Made by a program: the position numbers and the translations under genes
From: Mesorhizobium sp. NFR06
GTDB lineage: Bacteria > Pseudomonadota > Alphaproteobacteria > Rhizobiales > Rhizobiaceae
Length of the DNA stretch: 64,000 nucleotides
Direction of reading: 5' to 3'
NCBI RefSeq assembly: GCF_900115245.1
Contig: NZ_FOVT01000007.1
Span: 186,001-250,000 of the forward strand
In this document: one piece after another, positions 9,971-20,371 of the stretch
Numbering within the stretch: the stretch's first letter is position 1
How the letters are laid out: each line of letters starts with the position of its first letter
Notes under the pieces: model-generated
Told to the model about the DNA's origin: nothing
Database searches by the model: none
What the model saw: the letters and a program-made list of their open reading frames with translations, nothing else

Positions 9971-11211
9971 CCGAAGAACTTTCGCGCCTTTTCCAGCGCC
10001 TCGGCCAAAGCATCGACTTCGGCCCTGGTATTATACATGCCGAACGACGCCCTGCATGTGGAGGTTACGCCGAAGCGTTTCAACAGCGGCTGGGCGCAAT
10101 GCGTGCCCGCGCGGACCGCGACGCCCTGCCTGTCGATCACCATCGATACGTCATGCGCATGGATACCCTGCAATTCGAACGAGATGATGGCGCCCTTGCC
10201 GGGCGCGTCGCCGAATATGCGCAGCGAGTTGATGGCGCGCAGCCGCTCATGCGCGTAGGTCTTGAGGTCCGCCTCGTGTGCTGCGATGCGTTCGCGGCCG
10301 ACCTTTTCCATGTAGTCGAGCGCGGCACCCAGCCCGATCGCCTGGACGATCGGCGGCGTGCCGGCCTCGAAGCGGTGCGGTGGCTCGTTATAGGTGACGA
10401 TGTCCTCCGTCACCTCCTCGATCATCTCGCCGCCGCCCATGAAGGGCCGCATCTCTTCCAGCATGTGCTTCTTGCCGTAGAGCACGCCGATGCCCGACGG
10501 CCCGTAGACCTTGTGGCCGGTGAAGACGAAGAAATCGCAGTCGAGGTCCTGCACGTCGATCGGCATATGCACCGCGCTCTGGCTGCCGTCGACCAGCACC
10601 GGAATGCCTCGCGAATGCGCGATTCGCACGATCTCCTTGATCGGCGTCACCGTGCCCAGCGCGTTGGACATCTGGGTGATGGCGACGAGCTTGGTGCGGT
10701 CGGTCAGGCGCTTCTCGAATTCCTCGATGTGGAAGGCACCGAGATCGTCGACGGGCACCCAGACCAACTTCGCGCCCTGCCGCTCACGGATAAAATGCCA
10801 CGGCACGATGTTGGAGTGGTGCTCCATGATCGAGAGCACGATCTCGTCGCCCTCGCCGATCCGCGGCATACCCCAGCCGTAGGCGACAGTGTTGATCGCC
10901 GAAGTGGTGTTGGAGGTGAAGACGATGTTGTCGGTGCTGGGCGCATTGAGAAACCGCTGCACCGACTTCCGCGCGCTCTCATAGGCGTCGGTCGCCGCGT
11001 TCGACAGGAAATGCAGCCCGCGATGGACGTTGGCGTATTCCTGGGCATAGGCGTGCTGGATGGTGTCGAGCACCACCTGCGGCTTCTGCGCCGAGGCGCC
11101 ATTGTCGAGATAGACCAGCGGCTTGCCGTAGACCTGGCGCGACAGGATCGGGAAGTCGCGGCGGATCGCCTCGACGTCGTAGGGGGCGGTTTCGATCTTC
11201 TGGTCCATCAC
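9967..11211 (-). CDS. sufS: Cysteine desulfurase SufS (group II)
   Basis: A 414-residue PLP enzyme that removes sulfur from L-cysteine as a protein persulfide for Fe-S assembly. The PLP lysine sits in FTGHKVYGPSGIG and the catalytic Cys in RAGTHCAQPLLKRFG, the short-loop arrangement typical of group II SufS. The N-terminal YLDNGASAQKP and the EHHSNIVPW motif are intact. No SufE or SufU partner is encoded in this cluster. It lies after sufD with a 107-base gap that contains small hairpins (for example TTGGCGC-ttc-GCGCCAA at 11248-11264). Confidence 0.95.
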   Translation of the reverse strand: MMDQKIETAPYDVEAIRRDFPILSRQVYGKPLVYLDNGASAQKPQVVLDTIQHAYAQEYANVHRGLHFLSNAATDAYESARKSVQRFLNAPSTDNIVFTSNTTSAINTVAYGWGMPRIGEGDEIVLSIMEHHSNIVPWHFIRERQGAKLVWVPVDDLGAFHIEEFEKRLTDRTKLVAITQMSNALGTVTPIKEIVRIAHSRGIPVLVDGSQSAVHMPIDVQDLDCDFFVFTGHKVYGPSGIGVLYGKKHMLEEMRPFMGGGEMIEEVTEDIVTYNEPPHRFEAGTPPIVQAIGLGAALDYMEKVGRERIAAHEADLKTYAHERLRAINSLRIFGDAPGKGAIISFELQGIHAHDVSMVIDRQGVAVRAGTHCAQPLLKRFGVTSTCRASFGMYNTRAEVDALAEALEKARKFFG

Positions 11212-11318
11212 AAGCTCAAAGCCTCATTCTGTCGCGCACCGCGCGTCTTGGCGCTTCGCGCCAATCCACCGCGAAGCGGCCGGACGAGGGGTGTGGCCGA
11301 GGCCATGCCTCGACCACT

Positions 11319-12614
11319 TCACCCGTGCGTCAAAAACCACTCGTCGAGGCGCGCTTCCAGCGCCTCGACCAGCGCCTCGTCGTCCAGTTCCTCGATCACT
11401 TCCGCGACGAAGGCCTTCACCAAAAGGCCGCGTGCGGTCTTCTCGTCGATGCCGCGCGCCATCAGGTAGAACAGATGGTTGTGATCGATCTCGGTGACCG
11501 TCGCGCCATGACCGCAAACGACGTCGTCGGCGAAGATCTCCAGCTCCGGCTTGGTCGAGAACTCGCCGTCGTCCGACAAAAGCAGCGTGTTGCAGGCCAT
11601 CTTGGCGTTGGTTTTTTGCGCATATTGATGAACGTTGATGCGGCCCTGGAACACACCCCGCGCCTTGCCTGTCACCACGTTGCGCATCACTTCGGTCGAG
11701 GTCGTGTGCGGCACGGCGTGGTCGAGCACCATGGTGGTGTCGGTATGCGTGTCGCCGGCCAGGAGATTGATGCCGCGCAATTTGAAATCGGCGCCCTGGC
11801 CCGTCGTCCTGACGACCACCTCCTGGCGCACCAGCCCGCCGCCGGCATTCATCACGAACAGCGTCAGCTTCGCATCCTTGCCGACATGCGCCTTGAACTG
11901 CGCCAGATGCGTGGCGGTGTCCGGCTGCTCCTGCACGATCAGCCAGGTCACTTCGGCGCCGTCGCCGACCACAAGCTGGCTGACAGAAGAGACGAGCGCC
12001 TCGTCGTTCTCGCCCGCCTGGCGCTCGACGATAACCGCCTTGGCGCCGGCCCCGACACGCGTCAACAGCCTGACATGCGACTGGCCGCCGGCCTGCAGGT
12101 TCTGCAATTCGATCGGCTTTTCCAGCTCGGCGCCGTCGGCGATATCGACGAAATAGCCGTCGGCGACGAAGGCGGTGTTGAGCGCGCCGATCGCGTCGTC
12201 GTCGCCATAGGGGTCAAGCCCCGGCGCGACGCTGCCGTCGATGAGCTTTTCCGACAGGCGCTGCACGGTGACGCCTTCGATCTCCGGCACCTTGGCATTG
12301 GAGACGCCGTTCAGCACCGGCAGCACGGCCGAACCTTCAAGAACCGGCGCCAGCGCCTTCACGACGGCGCCGGCCTCGAAAGCCGGCACCTTGGTCAGCA
12401 GCCGGCGCAGATCCGTATAATGCCAGGATTCAATCCGCCGGGTCGGCAGGCCGTGCTTGATCGCCTCAATCGCGTCGTCGCGCTTGACCATCACCGCGCC
12501 GTCGCCGGGCAGCAGCGACAGCCGCTCGCCGAAGGCATCGATCAGCGCCGTCTCGGCCAGTGTGCGCTGCGGCTGTGCGTGCATGTTCATGGCTCTTGCC
12601 TCGACCGCTCCCAT
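11319..12614 (-). CDS. sufD: Fe-S cluster assembly protein SufD
   Basis: A 431-residue SufD, which forms the SufBC2D scaffold complex. The C-terminal beta-helix shows the SufB/SufD family pattern (DHAVPHTTSTEVMRNVVTGK, VFQGRINVHQYAQKTNA) and the conserved HGATVTEIDHNHLFYLMARG region with the catalytically relevant His. The ATG at 12614 lies one base after the sufC stop. An alternative ATG at 12590 starts NMHAQPQRTL one residue later in sense; the choice is not certain. Confidence 0.93.
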   Translation of the reverse strand: MGAVEARAMNMHAQPQRTLAETALIDAFGERLSLLPGDGAVMVKRDDAIEAIKHGLPTRRIESWHYTDLRRLLTKVPAFEAGAVVKALAPVLEGSAVLPVLNGVSNAKVPEIEGVTVQRLSEKLIDGSVAPGLDPYGDDDAIGALNTAFVADGYFVDIADGAELEKPIELQNLQAGGQSHVRLLTRVGAGAKAVIVERQAGENDEALVSSVSQLVVGDGAEVTWLIVQEQPDTATHLAQFKAHVGKDAKLTLFVMNAGGGLVRQEVVVRTTGQGADFKLRGINLLAGDTHTDTTMVLDHAVPHTTSTEVMRNVVTGKARGVFQGRINVHQYAQKTNAKMACNTLLLSDDGEFSTKPELEIFADDVVCGHGATVTEIDHNHLFYLMARGIDEKTARGLLVKAFVAEVIEELDDEALVEALEARLDEWFLTHG

Positions 12615-12615
12615 C

Positions 12616-13371
12616 TCACGCGGCTTCGCCGATCACGCCGGCATAGCCATTGGCCTCGAGATCGAACGCCAGCGACTTGTCGCCCGACTTGATGACCTGG
12701 CCCTTGTAGAGCACGTGCACGCTGTCGGGCACGATGTGCTCGAGCAGGCGCTGGTAGTGGGTGATGACGACGATGGCGCGGTCGGGCGAACGCAGCGCAT
12801 TGACGCCTTCCGAGACGATCTTCAGCGCGTCGATGTCGAGGCCGGAATCGGTCTCGTCAAGCACGCAGAGCTTCGGTTCCAGAAGCTTCATTTGCAGGAT
12901 CTCGGCGCGCTTCTTCTCACCGCCGGAGAAGCCGACATTGAGCGGCCGCTTCAGCATGTTGATGTCCATGCTGAGCGAGGCCGCAGCCTCCTTCACGCGC
13001 TTCAGGAATTCCGGAACCTTGAGCGGCTCCTCGCCGCGCGCCTTGCGCTGCTCGTTCATCGCCACTTTCAGGAATTCCATGGTCGCCACGCCCGGTATCT
13101 CCATCGGATACTGGAAGGCGAGGAAGATGCCGGCGGTCGCCCGCTCGGCCGGATCCATTTCGAGGATCGACTGGCCGTTATAGAGGATGTCGCCCTCGGT
13201 GACCTCGTAGTCCTCGCGGCCGGCAAGGATATAGGACAGCGTCGACTTGCCCGAGCCGTTCGGGCCCATGATCGCGGCGACCTCGCCGGCTTTCACCGTC
13301 AGGTCCAGGCCGCGGATGATTTCGGTGCCGTCATCGACGATGCGGGCGTGCAGGTTCTTGATCTCAAGCAT
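12616..13371 (-). CDS. sufC: Fe-S cluster assembly ATPase SufC
   Basis: A 251-residue ABC-type ATPase energising the SufBCD scaffold. Walker A is GPNGSGKST (about residues 36-44), the signature motif is GFSGGEKKRAE (about 149-159), Walker B is KLCVLDETDSGLD, and the switch His is in VVITHYQRLL. It is soluble, not a transporter. It sits between sufB (27-base gap) and sufD (1-base gap) on the minus strand. Confidence 0.97.
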   Translation of the reverse strand: MLEIKNLHARIVDDGTEIIRGLDLTVKAGEVAAIMGPNGSGKSTLSYILAGREDYEVTEGDILYNGQSILEMDPAERATAGIFLAFQYPMEIPGVATMEFLKVAMNEQRKARGEEPLKVPEFLKRVKEAAASLSMDINMLKRPLNVGFSGGEKKRAEILQMKLLEPKLCVLDETDSGLDIDALKIVSEGVNALRSPDRAIVVITHYQRLLEHIVPDSVHVLYKGQVIKSGDKSLAFDLEANGYAGVIGEAA

Positions 13372-13398
13372 AATTTCTTCCTGAATATATCTTTGCGG

Positions 13399-14916
<1,518 letters not shown>

Positions 14917-15153
14917 AAGCGTTCTCCATCCACGCCGGGGTCAAGGCCCGGCAGTTTTCAAACTATGGCACCGCCGAAATCGCGCCCCAGGGGGACTCGC
15001 GGCGGAGTAAGTTCCATATAGTGCATGTCCGCCGGAAATTCACCCGGCCACGACAAAACGCACGGCTCTACCAGGCCGCAAGGCCTGAATTCGTCTTCGA
15101 GCAACGGAAATCCGAGAGCCGTAAGGCGTTCTCGCTCCAATGCTCCGCCGCCG
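14917..15153. other. Gap between desulfurase gene and sufB
   Basis: 237 bases within an otherwise tight minus-strand operon. An open frame of about 60 codons (TTG at about 15142 down to 14958) runs in the operon direction, but it lacks a well-placed SD, starts with TTG and has only about 55% GC in third positions. I do not call it a gene. No strong terminator or promoter is evident. Confidence 0.4.
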
Positions 15154-16314
15154 TCAGGCAGCTTCTTCCTTGCCCGCCCGGCGGGCGACAATACCAGCCA
15201 GCGCTGCCCGGAACGCCTCGATATCTTCGGCGCCGGTCGCACGGCCGATCGAGACGCGCAAGGCGCCCAGGCTGTCGCCAAAGCCCATCGCCTTCAGCAC
15301 ATGGCTTGGCCCGACTTTTCCCGACGAGCAGGCCGAGCCCGCCGACAGCGCCACACCGGCCAGATCGAAAGCGATTTGCGCCGTCTCGGCCTTGATGCCC
15401 GGAATAGCAAAGAACGTCGTGTTGGCAAGCCTTGGCGCCGCCGCTCCAAAGATTTCCGCCTCGGGCGCGAGGTCGCGTACGATCGCCTCGACCTGGTCGC
15501 GTCGGCGAGCGATGGCGTCCATCTCGGCGAGACCGCTCGCCGCGGCACGCGCGGCGGCGCCGAAACCGGCGATCCCGGCGACGTTTTCAGTCCCCGCGCG
15601 GTGCCCCTTCTCCTGGCCGCCGCCATTGATCAGCGGCCACGGCATCATCAGGTCGGACGCCGCAACGATCGCCCCGACGCCCTTCGGTCCGCCGATCTTG
15701 TGCGAGGACAGGATCAGATAATCGGCGTAAGGAACTGACATATCGAGCGGAATCCGTCCTGCCGCCTGCACGGCATCGACGATCAGCACGCCGCCGGCGG
15801 CCTTGGCGATTTCGGCGATGCGCTTGACCGGCTGGACAATGCCGGTCTCGTTGTTGGCGGCGTGGATTGCAACCAGCGGCAGGCCGGCAGCCTTGTCATG
15901 CGCGGCAAGCGCGGCGGCCAGCGCGTCCAGGTCGGCAATGCCGTTTCCATCGACGCCGATCTTCGTCACCTGCGCCGCCGCAAATCGCCCGCCATTCAGG
16001 AGGCAGGGGTGGTCGGCCGCCGAGACATAGAGGTGGCTCATGCGGATGGCGCCGCGCCCGATCTGCCAGTCAGCCCCAAGCAGCGTCGAGGCTGCTTCGG
16101 TGGCGCCGGAGGTGAAGAAGACATGTTCCGGCTTGGCATTGACCAGTCGCGCCACGTCGCGCCTCGCATCCTCGACCAGACGCCGCGCCGCTCGGCCTTC
16201 GCTATGGACCGAGGACGGATTGGCCGCGTCGAGCGCCGCGACCATTGCCGCTCGCGCCTCTGCAATGAGCGGCGCGCTGGCGTTGTAGTCGAGATAGGCG
16301 CGGGTTGCGGCCAT
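15154..16314 (-). CDS. Cysteine desulfurase, IscS/NifS-type
   Basis: A 386-residue class V aminotransferase-fold enzyme of the group I (IscS/NifS) type. It shows YLDYNASAPL at the N-terminus, AANNETGIVQPV, the PLP lysine in LSSHKIGGPKGVGA, and the catalytic Cys loop SAGSACSSGKVGPSHVL. It supplies sulfur and is distinct from the sufS-encoded enzyme at the other end of the operon. ATG 16314 is chosen over a TTG nine codons upstream because the family N-terminus starts there. First gene of the suf operon, downstream of an Irr-like box. Confidence 0.92.
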   Translation of the reverse strand: MAATRAYLDYNASAPLIAEARAAMVAALDAANPSSVHSEGRAARRLVEDARRDVARLVNAKPEHVFFTSGATEAASTLLGADWQIGRGAIRMSHLYVSAADHPCLLNGGRFAAAQVTKIGVDGNGIADLDALAAALAAHDKAAGLPLVAIHAANNETGIVQPVKRIAEIAKAAGGVLIVDAVQAAGRIPLDMSVPYADYLILSSHKIGGPKGVGAIVAASDLMMPWPLINGGGQEKGHRAGTENVAGIAGFGAAARAAASGLAEMDAIARRRDQVEAIVRDLAPEAEIFGAAAPRLANTTFFAIPGIKAETAQIAFDLAGVALSAGSACSSGKVGPSHVLKAMGFGDSLGALRVSIGRATGAEDIEAFRAALAGIVARRAGKEEAA

Positions 16315-16448
16315 TTTTCGCTCAGTTCGTCCTTCCGCCAACTATCCCGCGAGGATAGCGCGTTATTTCCTTGAAATTGCAAGGCAAGCCGTCCTATTTA
16401 CCCGGCTTGCGGCGCGGGCGACGGAACCATCGGGTTTCGGCTTCCCAG

Positions 16449-16465
16449 TTTTGAACAATTCTAAA
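16449..16465 (-). promoter_or_regulatory. Irr (ICE)-type iron regulatory box upstream of suf operon
   Basis: On the minus strand the site reads TTTAGAA-TTG-TTCAAAA, one base from a perfect TTTAGAA-N3-TTCTAAA palindrome like the iron control element bound by Irr in Rhizobiales. It lies 135 bases before the desulfurase start and 121 bases before the divergent hydrolase. Two further small inverted repeats lie between it and the gene: CCTTG...CAAGG (16369-16384) and CTATCC-cgcga-GGATAG (16342-16358). The exact ICE consensus and spacing are recalled from memory. Confidence 0.55.
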
Positions 16466-16585
16466 CTAGCTTCTAGGAAGACACTCGCCCGGCGTCAAGG
16501 CCACAGAAGCCTTCGGGCCGCTGAGACTCCGGGGCCAGAGGAAGAGTTTCGGGCTTGCGCCTTTGTATGCCACGTGGAGTATTTT

Positions 16586-17260
16586 ATGCCTGAGGTCATT
16601 TTTGCCGGTCCGGCCGGTCGCCTGGAGGGTCGTTACCAGCCCTCGAAAGAAAAGAGCGCCCCGATCGCTATCGTGCTGCACCCGCATCCGCAATTCGGCG
16701 GCACGATGAACAACAAGATCGTCTACGACCTCTTCTACATGTTCCAGAAGCGCGACTTCACCACGCTGCGCTTCAATTTCCGCGGCATCGGCCGCAGCCA
16801 GGGCGAGTTCGACCACGGCACCGGCGAACTCTCGGACGCGGCCGCCGCGCTCGACTGGGTACAGTCGCTGCATCCGGATTCGAAGAGCTGCTGGGTCGCC
16901 GGCTACTCGTTCGGCGCGTGGATCGGCATGCAGCTTTTGATGCGCCGGCCGGAGATCGAGGGGTTCATCTCGATCGCGCCGCAGCCCAACACCTACGACT
17001 TTTCGTTCCTCGCGCCCTGTCCGTCATCCGGCTTGATCATCCATGGCGATGCCGACAAGGTTGCGCCGCCCAAGGATGTGCAGGGCCTGGTCGACAAGCT
17101 GCACACGCAAAAGGGTATAACCATCACCCAGAAGACAATCCCCGGCGCCAACCACTTCTTCGCCAACCATTCCGAGCTGCTCATCCAGGAATGCGCCGAT
17201 TATCTCGATCGTCGTCTTGCCGGCGAGCTTGCCGATCCGCGACCGAAGCGGCTGCGTTAG
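16586..17260 (+). CDS. Alpha/beta hydrolase (dienelactone hydrolase-like)
   Basis: A 224-residue alpha/beta-hydrolase of the YsgA/COG2945 type. HPHPQFGGTMNNKIV near residue 31 is the family oxyanion region. RFNFRGIGRSQGEFDHG is typical, the nucleophile Ser is in AGYSFGAWIG, and the catalytic Asp and His lie in HGDADKVAPP and GANHFF. Substrate unknown. The ATG at 16586 with GGAG seven bases upstream is used; the open frame extends further 5' but without a good start. It is often found next to suf genes in rhizobia and may share the divergent control region. Confidence 0.85.
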   Translation: MPEVIFAGPAGRLEGRYQPSKEKSAPIAIVLHPHPQFGGTMNNKIVYDLFYMFQKRDFTTLRFNFRGIGRSQGEFDHGTGELSDAAAALDWVQSLHPDSKSCWVAGYSFGAWIGMQLLMRRPEIEGFISIAPQPNTYDFSFLAPCPSSGLIIHGDADKVAPPKDVQGLVDKLHTQKGITITQKTIPGANHFFANHSELLIQECADYLDRRLAGELADPRPKRLR

Positions 17261-17296
17261 AGCATTTGCCGTTTCACGCAAACGGCGAAACGCTCT
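17259..17296. repeat. Module-B half palindrome
   Basis: AGAGCATTTGCCGTTTcacgcAAACGGCGAAACGCTCT is a long imperfect hairpin that begins within the hydrolase stop codon. It matches the hairpin half of the repeats at 8555-8587 and 53786-53820. It may double as terminator: a T-rich run (TTTGTTTTAACACAATTTTT) follows. Confidence 0.6.
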
Positions 17297-17401
17297 ATCT
17301 CTTTGTTTTAACACAATTTTTGGACGGAAAGGCTGCGGCGAAGGCGCCGAGCCCAACCGATTCCCTTGCCCGGCACGGAAAACTGCCTGATCCGGGCAGC
17401 A

Positions 17402-18280
17402 TCAATGGGTCTGCGTACGGTCGGCGCCGATCTGCCCGCCCTCGACCGGGTCGGCCTGGCCGGCGATCGAAACCGTGCCTCTCGGCGCGTGGGACGGTGC
17501 TAGACGGAATGTCCGCTTGCGCACCGGCAGCTTCGACCTCGTCTGGCCGAAGATGAAACCGAGCCGGGCGAACACCAGTCCCGAGACTATTGCAAACGCC
17601 AGCCCAAGGCCGAAACCTGCAACCGTGTCGCTTGGATAGTGCGCGCCGACGAAGACCCGCGTCGAGGCGATGCAGGCCGTGACGGCCAGTGCGACATACC
17701 AGCGACGCGGAAAAAGCAGCAGCAGGATGCCGAAGATCGCGCCCATCGTCGTGGCATGGCCGGAGGGAAAGCCGGCGAAGCGCGCGTCCATGGCGAAAGG
17801 ATGCAGCGACAGAACGCCGAAACTGTCGAAATAGAGCGGCCGGGCCCGGCCGATGCCGTATTTCAGCAGGTTGACCGCCAGGCCGGAGAGGCCGACGGCG
17901 CAGAGCACCAGGAACGCGAAACACGTCCAGTTGTAGACGAGCATCCGCCCCTGCCTGGACAGGCCGCGCCAATCCGTCAGGTTGGCGGCGACGAGGCAGA
18001 GCGCCGCCGGGATGAGGTACCAGCCGCCCAGGCCGAACTGCGTGAAGAAATCGGTGAAGCGCACGAAGCCAGGTGACCATTCGCCACGCATCGCGCCGGC
18101 GCCGGCGTCGAGGCGCAGGAAGATCGCTACTGTCAGCAGTGCCCAAGCCAGCAGCCACACGCTCCATAAAACTTTCGGATAGCGCGGCGGGCGCACGGCA
18201 AAGCGTCGATTCACGATCGTCATCGTGTCGCGGAAATTGCCGAGCGAGCGGCGGTAAAGGGCAAGCGGCGCGGCGGACAT
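17402..18280 (-). CDS. PAP2-family membrane phosphatase
   Basis: A 292-residue multi-spanning PAP2 (type 2 phosphatidic acid phosphatase) protein. The three phosphatase motifs are present: KYGIGRARPLYF (KX6RP), GFPSGHAT (PSGH) and STRVFVGAHYPSDTVAG (SRX5HX3D). Several hydrophobic segments precede them. The ATG at 18280 is preferred because the maximal frame beyond it runs into a mosaic repeat; a start at MTIVNRR about 18 residues later is also possible. It lies downstream of a GT39 transferase on the same strand. That pairing resembles lipid A phosphate removal followed by glycosylation, but the substrate is inferred only. Confidence 0.85.
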   Translation of the reverse strand: MSAAPLALYRRSLGNFRDTMTIVNRRFAVRPPRYPKVLWSVWLLAWALLTVAIFLRLDAGAGAMRGEWSPGFVRFTDFFTQFGLGGWYLIPAALCLVAANLTDWRGLSRQGRMLVYNWTCFAFLVLCAVGLSGLAVNLLKYGIGRARPLYFDSFGVLSLHPFAMDARFAGFPSGHATTMGAIFGILLLLFPRRWYVALAVTACIASTRVFVGAHYPSDTVAGFGLGLAFAIVSGLVFARLGFIFGQTRSKLPVRKRTFRLAPSHAPRGTVSIAGQADPVEGGQIGADRTQTH

Positions 18281-18283
18281 GGC

Positions 18284-18398
18284 TAGAGCATGATGCCGAA
18301 AAATGTGGAGCGGTTTTCGGACGCCATCGTGCTCCATCTCTTTGATTTTAGCACCGGATTCAGATTTCAGGTCAGTTCGACCTGAAATCATCCGGCTC
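18284..18398. repeat. Composite palindromic repeat between GT39 and PAP2 genes
   Basis: Module A (18284-18335) runs AGAGCATGATGCCGAAAAAT to CATCGTGCTC. A TCTCTTTGATTTTAGCACCG linker follows, then a hairpin GATTTCAGGTC-agttc-GACCTGAAATC at about 18361-18388. Same A-plus-hairpin architecture as at 8388 and 30930 but with a different distal stem. It separates two genes of one apparent transcription unit. Confidence 0.6.
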
Positions 18399-18441
18399 TA
18401 TGCGCGAGCTTATAGGGCCATTCAATGCCCGACGCTATTGT

Positions 18442-20085
18442 TCACGGAGCCACCCGGTAAAGGCCGAGCGACAACTTGTCTCCTGACGAATAGTTGATGC
18501 CGTCGATCTCGGTCAGTCGCTGCGCCGACTTGCCCTGGGCGGCCAGCGCGTCGGCAAGCTTCGGCTCGTCCTTGATCGGCGCCAGGCCGAGCGCGCAGGA
18601 CGGATCGGCCAGCAGATGCCGCGCCACGCCCTCGACGTCGGTGAGCACGGTCCCGGTGCCGACCAGGAAGACGAGGCTCGGCTCCTGGAACCTCGCCGAG
18701 GCTAGCACCGTGGAATTGCAAGGACGGTTGGCGTCAACCGCGGCCTTGACCGCGGGGCTCAGCCAGATCGGCTTCAGCGACGGCGCAATGACCCCGAACA
18801 GCAGGCTGAAGGTGATGCCGGCGCCGGCAGCTATCGCTGCAATGCGCCCAAGCGGCACCTGCAATTGCCGCGGGAAGGCGAGATAGCCGGTGACTAGAGC
18901 GGCGATCGCCGCCGGGATGCTCCACCAGGAGAAGGTCTTTGCCAGATAAAGCGGCGCACCGATGCACACTACGGCAAGGCCGATCGCCACCACGCCAAGG
19001 CCGAAGGCAGTCGCCCACCACAGCCATGTCTGCCATCGCCTGAGCGGCGCATTGGCCTGCTCCGCCGGCAAGGTCAGCAGCCAGCCGATCAGCAGCGCCA
19101 TGCCCGGATAGGCCGGCATGACATAATGCGGCAGCTTGGTCGGGATCGCCTCGAACACCAGCCAGAACGGGATGTACCAGGCTAGGCAGAAGCGCAGGCG
19201 CGGATCGTCCCGGAAACGGTTGATCGCCTGCAGCCCGGCGCCGACCGCTATCAGCCCGAAGGGCCACATGAACAGCGAAAAGGTCAACATGTAGAAGCCG
19301 GGCGGCAGGCCGTGCGATTCCTCGCCTTGCGCCACCTTATTCAGCATGTCCTTGCCGACCGCCTCCTGGAAGAAGGCGCCGCCGCTCTTCCAGGTGATGA
19401 GGATGAGCCATGGCAACACGATGACGAGCACGATCGCCACGCCGCGCGCCAGCTTCATCTTGAGCAGCCAGCGCCAGTCGCGGTCGAAGGCAAGAAGCGC
19501 GGCGGCCGTAAGCAGCGACAGCAGCGGTGAAACGGGTCCCTTGATGAGGATGCCCAGGCCCTGCGCTATCCAGAAAATCCAGGGCAGATGTCCGGGAACC
19601 GGTTCGTTGCGCTTTGCCGCCATATAGACCTGCGCCAGCGCGCCTTGCGCCGCCACGCAGCAGGCGAGAAGCATTGCGTCGGTCTTGGCGTCGCGCCCTT
19701 CGAAGGCGGTGGCGAAGATCGCCGCCATCATCAGGCCGGCGGCAAGACCGGCATCGGCGCCGAATAGTTTTGTTCCGGTCCAGCCGATGCCCACCACCGC
19801 GAGGGCGATGCCAAGCATGGAGACCAGGCGGTAGATCCAGATCGGCGCCTCGGCCCCCTCGCCGCTCAACGCCACAGCCGCCGATTGCAGCCAGTAGATA
19901 CCGATCGGCTTTTTGTAGCGCGTGACGTCCTGCAGGCGGATGTCGACATAGTCGCCTGTCTCGACCATCTGCTTGGTCGACTGGACGAAGCGGGATTCGT
20001 CGCGGTCGACCGGCGGCAAGCTGGCCAGCCCGCTAACGGTCATGACGATGCTGAACAGAAAGAGGAAGAGGTAGTTCCTGTTCAT
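18442..20085 (-). CDS. GT39/ArnT-like membrane glycosyltransferase
   Basis: A 547-residue polytopic inner-membrane protein of the PMT/ArnT (GT39/GT83) superfamily. The first periplasmic loop carries the catalytic acidic motif PPVDRDESRFVQSTKQM. RYKKPIGIYWLQ and about a dozen hydrophobic helices follow, then a soluble C-terminal domain. Such enzymes move a sugar from polyprenyl phosphate to lipid A, core or protein; rhizobial members include the GalA transferases. The ATG at 20085 starts a typical N-terminal helix (NRNYLFLFLFSIVMT); the longer frame upstream is repeat sequence. Followed by the PAP2 gene. Confidence 0.85.
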   Translation of the reverse strand: MNRNYLFLFLFSIVMTVSGLASLPPVDRDESRFVQSTKQMVETGDYVDIRLQDVTRYKKPIGIYWLQSAAVALSGEGAEAPIWIYRLVSMLGIALAVVGIGWTGTKLFGADAGLAAGLMMAAIFATAFEGRDAKTDAMLLACCVAAQGALAQVYMAAKRNEPVPGHLPWIFWIAQGLGILIKGPVSPLLSLLTAAALLAFDRDWRWLLKMKLARGVAIVLVIVLPWLILITWKSGGAFFQEAVGKDMLNKVAQGEESHGLPPGFYMLTFSLFMWPFGLIAVGAGLQAINRFRDDPRLRFCLAWYIPFWLVFEAIPTKLPHYVMPAYPGMALLIGWLLTLPAEQANAPLRRWQTWLWWATAFGLGVVAIGLAVVCIGAPLYLAKTFSWWSIPAAIAALVTGYLAFPRQLQVPLGRIAAIAAGAGITFSLLFGVIAPSLKPIWLSPAVKAAVDANRPCNSTVLASARFQEPSLVFLVGTGTVLTDVEGVARHLLADPSCALGLAPIKDEPKLADALAAQGKSAQRLTEIDGINYSSGDKLSLGLYRVAP

Positions 20086-20209
20086 CGCGGGAGCTCGTCC
20101 GATCTGAAACTGCGGGATGGCCCCGTCGCGGCGCATGGCGCCTGTCTTTGCGCGGCGCCTCATTACGCCAGCAAAAAGGGCGAAGCAAGGACGCGTGGGC
20201 GTCTCCCGA

Positions 20210-20303
20210 CCGGACGCCGAACCGGAAACTACTTGTGCCCATCGCTGGTCTTTTGTTCGGCGGCGATCGGACGCAAAACCGGAAACCACTTTTGCTGATC
20301 GCC
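20210..20303. repeat. Two adjacent degenerate module-A copies
   Basis: Sequence GAACCGGAAACTACTTGTGC is repeated as AAACCGGAAACCACTTTTGC about 50 bases on. The second lies inside GGCGATC...GATCGCC arms (20262-20303). The repeats occupy most of the 286-base divergent gap between the GT39 gene and tyrS, so their shared promoter space is small. Confidence 0.5.
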
Positions 20304-20371
20304 CGCGGATGCTAAACGCGCGCCTTCATATCCAGCATGGCCAAGTGCCCGGCGACCTCCAGGAAGAAAAA

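Noticed and set aside
14958..15142. 60-codon minus-strand frame between the desulfurase gene and sufB
   Set aside because: TTG start, SD too close, GC3 near 55% and no recognisable similarity; kept only as a note on the gap.
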